Positions 12,525 through 20,105 of a stretch of DNA of 64,000 bases are shown here, in pieces. Position 1 is the first letter of the stretch. Each line of letters opens with the position of its first letter. The position numbers were made by a program, and so were the translations under genes. Origin of the DNA: Rhynchonema sp. JSB1_4. Taxonomy: Eukaryota; Nematoda; Chromadorea; Monhysterida; Xyalidae. The stretch is taken from the NCBI GenBank assembly GCA_030248065.1, contig JASAMV010002291.1, positions 1 through 64,000 of the forward strand. Direction: 5' to 3'. Below the pieces are notes generated by a model. That model saw only the letters and a program-made list of their open reading frames with translations, was not told the origin of the DNA and did not search any database.

Positions 12525-13320
12525 CGGTAAAACCTAAAATACAAGGGGGGACTGTATTTTTTCACTGACCCCCTTTAGGGGGCTGTATTTTTTCGCTGCC
12601 CAAAATTTCAAAAAATGTTCCAAAAAATACCCCTAAAATGGAGTCCTGTCAGGGTGCTACTGGTCATTATTGAGTGTTTTTAGGTGCAGATCTTCCATAC
12701 AAGCAGAGGTGGGAATCGGGCCGGGTTACCTCGGCCCGGCCCGGCCCGACGAGGTCCGGGGGTCGGCCCGGCCCGGCCAGACTTGGAAAAAAGTCGGCCC
12801 GGCCCGATTTCTTCGGCGCGACTTTTTCTGACGATATTTTGAAGCAATTTTTGGTGCAAAAATTACTGTTTTTTGGTTTAAAAATACCTGATAATCATGG
12901 AAGTCGGTACTAATTTGCAGAATCGCGAGAAATTTTGGCAAATTTAGCCTAAAAATCACGATTTTTTATTGAAATTCGATGATGTCGCCTGTCGGGCTTT
13001 TTTGGGCCGGCCACCCCGGCCCGGCCCGACATTCCAAAAAGTCGGCCCGGCCCGGCCCGACCGTTCGGGCCGGAAACCTCGGCCCGATTCCCACCTCTGC
13101 ATACAAGGCTTTACGTCTTCACTCTTCATATACTTAACCACAAACGTTGTACATAAGGTGTCTTATACAAGAACTTGACTTTACGACCCCCAAGCGGGGA
13201 ATTCCAAGTTGGGGGGCTGTATTTTTTGGGGGGGGGCTCTATTTTTTCACTGACCCCTTTTAGGGGGCTGTATTTTTTTGGGGGGCTCTATTTTTGGGGG
13301 CTCTATTTTAGGGAATACGG
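12525..13320. mobile_element. second AATAGAGCCCCC-type element, split by the GGCCCGG element
   Basis: Left arm CGGTAAAACCTAAAATACAA and right arm CTCTATTTTAGGGAATACGG, each with repeated GGGGGCTGTATTTTT phrases. The element at 12704-13099 is inserted in it. Ends are less regular than in the neighbouring copies. Confidence 0.55.
12704..13099. mobile_element. hAT-like element with GGCCCGG phrase, TSD CATACAAG
   Basis: Inverted ends CAGAGGTGGGAATCGGGCC and GGCCCGATTCCCACCTCTG, with an exact 8-bp duplication CATACAAG on both sides. Arms are runs of GGCCCGGCCC; the centre is AT-rich. Related copies at 15172-17614 and fragments at 17460-17740 and 63300-63370. Confidence 0.9.
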
Positions 13321-13500
13321 TATGTTAACCCCGCCTGCGTGTTTCAGGAACGAAAAATGGTCGCTTTCAGCTGTTTCGGGCGTTTTTAAACCAATTTTAT
13401 AACATAGGTTCGAACCCTCAAGAAAATTTTTCGCCATTTTCATACCAAAAAAAACACATTTTCTGGGAACAAGTAAACCACCGGTTATTTTTTTCGGGTA

Positions 13501-13661
13501 CCGTAAAAACCTAAGTACAAGGGGGGCTCTATTAATTCACTGACCCCATTTTCAAAAAATTATTTTCGTTTCTCAGCGAGACCGTTCCAAATCCGGTGTT
13601 ATTTTCGATCGATATTCCGAGGGGGGCTCTATTGCGGGGGGCTCTATTTAGGTTTTTACGG
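13501..13661. mobile_element. short TA-flanked AATAGAGCCCCC-type element
   Basis: Ends CCGTAAAAACCTAAG and TAGGTTTTTACGG flanked by TA. Same family as 12141-12520 but only 161 bp. It lies in poly-T/CCG repeat sequence that continues to about 13750. Confidence 0.65.
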
Positions 13662-13986
13662 TAATTTAGGTATTTTCGAAAATTACCGGGCTTCGAAAAA
13701 AAACGGTTTTTTCCAGTGTTTCTCCCGAAAAAAAACGGATTTTTCAGTTAGTTACCACATACTTTCATTCACCCTCTTTCTCGAAATTGTGCAGCAGCAG
13801 TGGTAGGTTAGGATTGGGTGGTGCAGGTGCACCAGTGCCAGCTAAAAAAATTGGTGTTGTTTTTTAAGAATAGGCCCGGCTATGGGTGGGCACCAGTGTA
13901 GTGGCTGGGGGGATGGGGGGGATTCCCCCCCCCTAAGGAGTAGGTACCTTGCAACCACCCCTTGAGGGGGATGGGGGGGAAGGGTA

Positions 13987-14853
13987 CCGTATTGTCGGAA
14001 ATAGAACCCGGGGGGTCTATTTTTTCACTGGGGTCATTTTGGGGGGTTCAATTTATGGGGGGGGGTCAATTATTGGGGGGGTTATATTTTTCATTTGGCC
14101 CCCCGACGAAAAAAATCATTGTTAATAATGCCCATAAACATGGCTTGTTTTCGGTATTTTCTAACTTCAACAGCAGCAATTATGCTTAAAAAGCTGTATT
14201 CTGTTGTGTACGCAAGCTTAAACAACGTTTGACACAACAACACAGCCCTACCATACCACTAATCTGTGGTACGGTGAAGGTTGGGGTGGGGTTCTATTAA
14301 TGGGGGGGTCAATTAATGGGGGGGTTCTATTTTTGATTTCGAGCCATTTAGGGGGGGTTCAATTAATGGGGGGCAGTGTAGTGGCAGGCAAATGGTTGCA
14401 AGGTACCCTTGGGGGGGGATGGATCCAGATGGTTGCAAGGTACCGTACCCCCCTACCCAGCCTCCGGAAGGTTGCAAGGTACCCCTGAGGTCCGAAAAAA
14501 GGGTGTTTTTTACATGCATTATACTGCAAATTTGGCCGAAAAATAGGTACTTTTTTGCATTTTGGCCGAAAATTTGCCTAAAACACCTATTATATGGAGG
14601 TTTGCGCGCGGAGCGCGCGAATTTTGGGGTTTTGAGGTCGAAAAACACCCATTTTTGCCTATAAAAACCATAAATTGATGGTTGCAAGGTACCCTCCGGG
14701 GTGGTTGCAAGGTACCTACCCTTCCCCTCCCCCCCCCATCCCCCCGCAAGGGGTGGTTGCAAGGTACCTACTCCTTAGGGGGGGAATCCCCCCCCCAGCC
14801 ACTACACTGATGGGGGGGTCAATTAATGGGGGGTTCTATTTCCGACAATACGG
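13987..14853. mobile_element. TA-flanked element with GTCAATTAATGGGGGG phrase
   Basis: Inverted ends CCGTATTGTCGGAAATAGAA and its complement, flanked by TA. The phrase TTCAATTAATGGGGGG repeats. The element at 14374-14809 is inserted in it. It interrupts a GGTACCTTGCAACC arm exactly, the flanks rejoining at GGGTA-GGTACC. Confidence 0.75.
14374..14809. mobile_element. hAT-like GGTACCTTGCAACCA element, TSD ATGGGGGG
   Basis: 436 bp, ends CAGTGTAGTGGCAGG and CCAGCCACTACACTG, exact 8-bp duplication ATGGGGGG on both sides. Arms carry GGTTGCAAGGTACC phrases. The centre has GCGCGCGGAGCGCGCG, matched in inverse orientation by the outer copy around 14955. Confidence 0.9.
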
Positions 14854-15414
14854 TAGGTACCTTGCAACCACCCCGGAGGGTACCTTGCAACCATCAATTT
14901 GTGGTTTTTATAGGCAAAAATGGGTGTTTTTCGACCTCAAAACCCCAAAATTTGCGCGCTCCGCGCGCAAATCTCCATATAATAGGTATTTTAGGCAAAT
15001 TTTCGGCCAAAATGCAAAAAAGTACCTATTTTTCGGCCAAATTTGCAGTATAATGCATGCAAAAAACACCCTTTTTTCGGACCTCAGGGGTACCTTGCAA
15101 CCTTCCGGAGGCTAGGTAGGGGGGTACCTTGCAACCATCTGGATCCATCCCCCCCAAGGGTACCTTGCAACCAGAGGTCGCAATCGGGCCGGCCCGACCT
15201 CGGGCCGGGCCGTGATTTTGGGCTTTTGGCTCGGGCCGGGCCGGGCCGGAGATTTGGAGGGTCGGGCCGGGCCGGGCCGGGCACCCCGGCCCGAAGCTTC
15301 TGAAGTGACTTATTTTACTGAAAAAGTAGGGTTTTTTTGTCAAAAATACTAAAATTTCTGACGGATTCAGCAAGTAAGTGATCAGTATTGTCCAGTGGTG
15401 TGGCTACCCAGGCG

Positions 15415-15817
15415 CAGTGTAGTTCCTGGTCCGGCGCGGCGGTTAGTGTACCTACCCCTTTTTTCCGTGCGGCGGTTAGTGTACCTCCCTGGGGGGGAAG
15501 GGGGGGGGAAGACCCAAATTCAGGAAAAAGTCACTTTTTGAGGTAGAAAATTTGACCTATTTTTTGCCCTTTTTGGAAAAAATTCTCCATAAAAAGGGTA
15601 TTTTGGCGACTTTTGACAACATTGACCTAAAAATCACCCATTTTAGGGCTAAAAATGCCCATTTTAGGCCTAAAATTGCCTATTTTGGGCAAAAATTGAG
15701 GCGGTTAGTGTACCTGGCGCGGCGGTTAGTGTACTAGTGTACCTTGGTCGCGGCGGTTAGTGTACCTTAGGGGGGGGACCCCCCCCCCTCCCCCCCCCAG
15801 CCCCAGGAACTACACTG
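15415..15817. mobile_element. hAT-like GCGGTTAGTGTACC element, TSD CCCAGGCG
   Basis: 403 bp, ends CAGTGTAGTTCCTGG and CCAGGAACTACACTG, exact 8-bp duplication CCCAGGCG. The phrase GGCGGTTAGTGTACC occurs six or more times; the centre is AT-rich with AAAAATGCCCATTTTAGG. Confidence 0.9.
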
Positions 15818-16058
15818 CCCAGGCGTGCAATCAACCTACTGTACCACTAAAAGGGCCTGCACTGCAATCAACCTACCTACTGTACCGCCCGAGCTTGGGG
15901 GGGGGAACAAAATTTTTTATGTCTAAATTTGGATGAAAATGTACTCTAAAACCCTCATTTCGCGCGCAGCGCGCGATTTTTCGATTATTTGGAGTGAAAA
16001 ATAATCGATTTTATACCATTTTGAGCCAAAAATAGCAACCAACTGTACCAGCCGGGGG

Positions 16059-17259
16059 TAGGCCTGGGCACAATACCACTTTTGACACCCAATACCAATA
16101 CCCAATACCAATACCGGCCCTGTACCAATACCCAATACCCAATACCAATACCGAATTGGGGACCCAATACCAATACCCAATACCAATACCCGGCGAGACC
16201 CAATACCAATACCAATACCCAATACCAAATCAATACTACTGAAGTGCCTGGTATTGGGTTTGGTATTGGGTTGGTATTGGTATTGAGTATTGGGTATTGG
16301 GTTGGCATTGGTATTGGGTATTGGGTATTGGTCTTAGTATTGGTTTGGTATTGGGTTTTCGGTCTGGTATTGGGTTGGTATTGGGTTTGGTATTGGTTTG
16401 GTATTGGGTTTTGAGTCAGGTATTGGGTTTGGTATTGGTTTGGTATTGGGTTTTTCTGGGTTAGTATTATGGGTGGGCACAATACCCAATACCCAATACC
16501 AATACCACCCAATACCAATACCAATACCAGTGTTTGGTATTGGTATTGGGTGTAATTCTGGTATTGGGTATTGGGTATTGGTATTGAAGCTAGCCTGGTA
16601 TTGGTATTGGGTATTGGTATTGGGTTTGCCCAGGTATTGGGTCAAAACCAATACCCAATACTAATCCAGAAAAACCCAATACCAAACCAATACCAAACCC
16701 AATACCTGACTCAAAACCCAATACCAAACCAATACCAAACCCAATACCAGACCAAAAACCCAATACCAAACCAATACTAAGACCAATACCCAATACCCAA
16801 TACCAATACCAACCCAATACCCAATACTCAATACCAATACCAACCCAATACCAAACCCAATACCAGGCACTTTAGTAGTATTGATCTGGTATTGGGTATT
16901 GGTATTGGTATTGGGTCTCACCCGGTATTGGTATTGGGTATTGGTATTGGGTCACCAAATTGGTATTGGTATTGGGTATTGGGTATTGGTACAGGACCGG
17001 TATTGGTATTGGGTATTGGTATTGGGTGTCAAAAGTGGTATTGTGCCCAGGCCTAGTTAGTATTGGGTATTGGTTTTGACCCAATATCTGGGCAAACCCA
17101 ATACCAATACCCAATACCAATACCAGGCCTGCTTCAATACCAATACCCAATACCCAATACCAGAATTAGACCCAATACCAATACCAAACACTGGTATTGG
17201 TATTGGTATTGGGTGGTATTGGTATTGGGTATTGGTATTGGGTATTGTGCCCACCCATA
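16059..17259. mobile_element. GGTATT-repeat foldback element, TSD GCCGGGGG, fourth layer
   Basis: 1201 bp made almost wholly of GGTATTGGTATTGGGTATT and its complement. Ends TAGGCCTGGGCACAATACC and GGTATTGTGCCCACCCATA are related inverted repeats, with exact duplication GCCGGGGG on both sides. The element at 16468-17055 is inserted in it. Chance ORFs rich in Gly-Ile or Gln-Tyr are products of the repeat, not genes. Confidence 0.88.
16468..17055. mobile_element. inner GGTATT-repeat element, TSD GTTAGTAT, fifth layer
   Basis: 588 bp, ends TATGGGTGGGCACAATACC and GGTATTGTGCCCAGGCCTA, exact 8-bp duplication GTTAGTAT. Same family as its host, so one copy inserted into another. Confidence 0.85.
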
Positions 17260-17949
17260 GCCGGGGGGCGGCGACCTACCTACTGTACCAGGATGGCGCG
17301 TCATCTATGTACCTTACCTACCTACTGTACCTAGGGGGACCCCAGCCACACCATTGGTATTGTCTATCTGGCGACTTTTTCATGGAAAACAATGAATTTT
17401 CAACCAAAAAAATAGATTCAAAAATCGCAAAAATTATGACAAAAATTGGGTTAAAATCTGAGCCAAAAATTCGGGCCGGGCCGGGCCGGAGATTTGGGGG
17501 TTCGGGCCGGGCCGGGCCGGAGATTTGGGGGTACGGGTCGGGCCGGGCCGGGCCGGAGATTTGGGGGCTCGGGCCGGGCCGGGCCGGCCAAACCCGGCCC
17601 GATTGCGACCTCTGCTTGCAACCATTTGCCTGCCACTGCCCGGCCCGACCCGAAGGGCCCCGGACCGATTCTCCAAATCTCCGGCCCGGCGCGAACCAAA
17701 AGCCAAAAATCGCGGCCCGGGCCGTCTGGCTGGCTTGAGCACATTTTCGATTTTGTTAAAAAGTTGAATGAAATATGAAAATCAATGAAATGAAAATGTA
17801 AAGGAAAAAATACCGAATTTTCTCTTTCTTTCATTTTAACAGCTCTACCGTAACCAGACAGCGCTTGGAATGGTTTGCGTGCTCCTCCGCTCAGGTCTAT
17901 GAGGATTGTGTGGCATGTTCCATGATGGATCACCGGCTCTGCATGTTCG

Positions 17950-18140
17950 GAAAAGCTTGTCCAGTTGCCTTGACAGAGAGAAAACGCGAATTTTCGATTT
18001 CGCGATAGGAGGCACGGGTTGGCTTTAGGTTTGGCCTATGCGTAAGTCTAAGCCTCACAGTAAGCCTAAGCCTAAGCCTAAGCCCAAGCCTAAGCCTGAG
18101 AAAAAGGGAAGTCAATTTTGAAACTGGACTAGCTTTTCCC
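17950..18140. mobile_element. MITE carrying a (TAAGCC)n telomere-like tract (copy 1)
   Basis: Inverted ends GGAAAAGCTTGTCCAGTT and AACTGGACTAGCTTTTCC. It has the internal palindrome GCGAATTTTCGATTTCGCG, then TAAGCC repeats (complement TTAGGC). A second copy with the same body is at 22704-22868. Confidence 0.7.
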
Positions 18141-18168
18141 AAAATGCCACGGCTCTCTCCTTGTCTAT

Positions 18169-18394
18169 GGGTGGCATTTTCGAAACGGCGTAAAGGTCAG
18201 TTGGGCGTAAAGGTCGGTGTAAAGTTCGGTCGAAAGCTCGGTCGGCGTAGCTCGGCGTAAACGCGAAACATTGCCTGTTATTAACGTGGAATGTTTCAAG
18301 TTTACACCGAGGTCTATTACACTGAGCTGTCAACCGAGCTTTCCACCGACCGTCACACTCAACTGACCTTTGCACCGTTTCGAAAATATCACCC
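18169..18394. mobile_element. PIF/Harbinger-like MITE, GGGTGATATTTTCGAAACGG family, TSD TAT
   Basis: Near-palindromic 226 bp element with ends GGGTGGCATTTTCGAAACGG and CCGTTTCGAAAATATCACCC. The flanks are TAT on both sides. Internal repeats of AAAGGTCGGT/GTAAAGTTCGGT. Other copies at 18601-19306 and 38416-38641. Confidence 0.75.
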
Positions 18395-18698
18395 TATGGC
18401 CGGGTTACCTCCATGGCCAACGGAAACCATTCTTTCTCGGTAGATTGGTGTTTTTTTATATATGTGTGTAGTATGTGCATAGATCAGAAGTGGGGGGCGA
18501 TACTTTGGGCGAACGCCAAGGGTAGCGGGATCATTGGTTAACGACATTCGTTGGCCAAAGCAACCCTAAATGAGCGCTAGGAAAAACGAAAAAGAAACAC
18601 GGTGGCATTTTCGAAACGGTGTAAAGGCCAGTTGGGTGTAAAGGTGGTTGATGGAAGACTCATTACCATTGTAATCAGTTCATACTGCAGCGGTTCTG

Positions 18699-18992
18699 GA
18701 GGGAAGACTCATTATGGATTTGAAAATAAAGCGGATTAAACGGAATCCTCGTAATGAGCCTTTCCCCAGGGCGGCCGTTTCCCAGGAAGGCTCATTATGT
18801 ACATGTGTTGTACATATGTATGTTCCGCGTGTATTCAGGCTAAGCCTAAGCTTAGATTTAAGCCTGAGCCAAGCCTAAGCCTAAATATATGCGTAAGCGC
18901 TCAAGCCTAAGCCCGTGCGGTTCAGGACCAAGTTCCAGCTGGATCCCGTTTAATTCGTTTTATTTTCGAATCCATAATGAGTCTTCCCCCCA
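18699..18992. mobile_element. TIR element with GAAGACTCATTATGGATT ends and TAAGCC tract
   Basis: Left arm GGGAAGACTCATTATGGATT and right arm AATCCATAATGAGTCTTCCC, about 45 bp of inverted repeat continuing through an AAAATAAA block. The centre includes a degenerate TAAGCC tract (18839-18925). No ORF. Confidence 0.6.
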
Positions 18993-19143
18993 GCACGCAA
19001 AAATCCGTGGCACAACAAACCGTCAAGGTTGACCTTTCGTTTAGAAACGCGCTTGTGCTGCTTGCTCAGCGTGCAATGTTTCAAGTTTGCTTATGCCGAG
19101 CTTACACCGAACTTTCTTACACCGAGCTTTCTACCGACCTTTA

Positions 19144-19281
19144 AGGCCTAACTATACTTCGTTCTCTCAGAGAACAAAGAACAAATTCTCGCGCACTGAT
19201 TGGTCCACGTATGTTCAACAGCCAATCAGCGCGCGAGAATTTGTTCTTTGTTCTCTGAGAGAACGAAGTATAGTTAGGCCT
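19144..19281. mobile_element. PIF/Harbinger-like palindromic MITE, TSD TTA
   Basis: 138 bp, almost perfect inverted repeat: AGGCCTAACTATACTTCGTT at the left and its complement at the right, arms of more than 50 bp. The TTA duplication is exact. The insertion site is recognisable because the undisturbed host sequence (GACCTTTACAC) survives at 38600. Confidence 0.85.
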
Positions 19282-19394
19282 TTACACGGTTTCGAAAATA
19301 TCACCCATATGACTGCGTTGACGACCACCGTTGACGACTAAACGATTAACCTCAGATTTGCCGCTGCCCACAGAATCTCGTTCCAATCAGTTGT

Positions 19395-19575
19395 GTGGTT
19401 GGTGGATGGGGTTTACCCTTTGGTATGGGGTATGGGAAATCGGCTGGTATAGTTTGGGGCATGGGAAATTTTCCACTTTTGGAACAAGTTCCCCTAAGAA
19501 TGAAATTTTTGACCCCGAGAAGCACCACAATTTATCACTTTTCGACAACAACCACGGAAACGCGGGGACCCCAAC
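19395..19575. repeat. TTCCCATACC-family fragment
   Basis: Runs of GGTATGGGGTATGGGAAATC and GGGGCATGGGAAATTTTCC match the arms of the elements at 56396-56803 and 59625-60025. Ends are not intact. Confidence 0.45.
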
Positions 19576-19752
19576 AACACACCCCCCCCCCCCCCCCCCC
19601 CCCAAGAGGCGGGGCCCCAACCCCCCCCCGCGGCGCCGACCCCCCCCCCCCCCGCCACACACAAAAAAGAAAGGGAAGGAAAAAAAAAAAAACTAAAAAA
19701 AAAACAACCCCCCCCCCGCCGCCCCACCAGCCCCGCCGCCGCGGCCTTCCCC
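19576..19752. repeat. poly-C / poly-A low-complexity block
   Basis: Long C runs with interspersed GGCGGGGC, then A runs and further C runs. Its composition is unlike anything around it. It could be an expanded low-complexity tract, or a sequencing or assembly error. Confidence 0.6.
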
Positions 19753-20105
19753 CCTCTACTTCCAACATGAACATGTCATATTTTTCTGCTCAAAAACAAA
19801 ATTACCAAAACTTGTCATCGAATTTTACTTGAGTCAGAATGTGTACTCAGTGGTTATCGTGAGGACTGAAATGGGCATCACTGGCATGTCAATAATTTGA
19901 AGGGATACGCAGTTATGTAGTACATTTGTTCAGATTATGTGTATCATGTAATTGGTACTTCTCAATATAAGTATTGGTCAATATTTTGGTTGGCTTATGA
20001 TAGATTTGTCATTATTTTGGTTGGTTCATGCTAGATTTGTCAATATTCATATTTCCGATCAATCAGCCGATGTTTATGTGTGTTTATGTGTATGTTTATG
20101 TTTGT

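Larger units (their letters stand above)
15393..17356. mobile_element. hAT-like CTACTGTACC element, TSD GTATTGTC, third layer
   Basis: Ends CAGTGGTGTGGCT and AGCCACACCATTG with an exact duplication GTATTGTC. The arm phrase is AACCTACTGTACC. It is split by two independent insertions, at 15415-15817 and 16059-17259. A fragment of the same family is at 43745-44021. Confidence 0.88.
15172..17614. mobile_element. hAT-like GGCCCGG element, TSD CTTGCAAC, second layer of the stack
   Basis: Ends CAGAGGTCGCAATCGGGCC and GGCCCGATTGCGACCTCTG with an exact duplication CTTGCAAC on both sides. It contains the element at 15393-17356. Its own sequence is 15172-15392 and 17365-17614, rich in GGGCCGGGCCGGAGATTTGG. 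Confidence 0.9.
13894..17633. mobile_element. hAT-like GGTACCTTGCAACCA element, outermost layer of a nested stack
   Basis: Starts CAGTGTAGTGGCTGGGG at 13894. After interruption by the elements at 13987-14853 and 15172-17614 it resumes as TTGCAACCATTTGCCTGCCA, the inverse of the family's left end; the last 6 nt of the terminus are lost or changed. The phrase GGTACCTTGCAACCA recurs at 13950-13970, 14854-14900, 15090-15170 and 17615. A target duplication was not recovered. Confidence 0.7.
18601..19306. mobile_element. third-party-interrupted copy of the GGGTGATATTTTCGAAACGG MITE
   Basis: Starts GGTGGCATTTTCGAAACGGTG and ends CGGTTTCGAAAATATCACCC. About 480 bp of other sequence interrupts it: a TIR element around 18699-18992 and a perfect palindrome at 19144-19281. 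Confidence 0.65.

Noticed and set aside
15985..17262. Several long ORFs on both strands, rich in Gly-Ile-Gly or Gln-Tyr-Pro-Ile-Pro
   Set aside because: They are translations of the GGTATT hexanucleotide repeat, which has no stop codon in several frames; no real protein is implied.
13894..17633. CRISPR array, because of regularly recurring phrases
   Set aside because: Repeats occur in inverted arms with no regular spacers, in an intron-rich animal genome; they are transposon subterminal repeats.
17434..17933. Pro/Arg/Gly-rich ORFs
   Set aside because: Products of the GGCCCGG-phrase arms of a transposon, open in many frames because of GC content.
17950..18110. Interstitial telomere or chromosome fusion site from (TAAGCC)n
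   Set aside because: The tract is inside an inverted-repeat element that has a second copy at 22704, so it moved as part of a MITE.
19331..19832. Overlapping Pro- or Gly-rich ORFs
   Set aside because: They arise from the poly-C low-complexity block, not from a gene.
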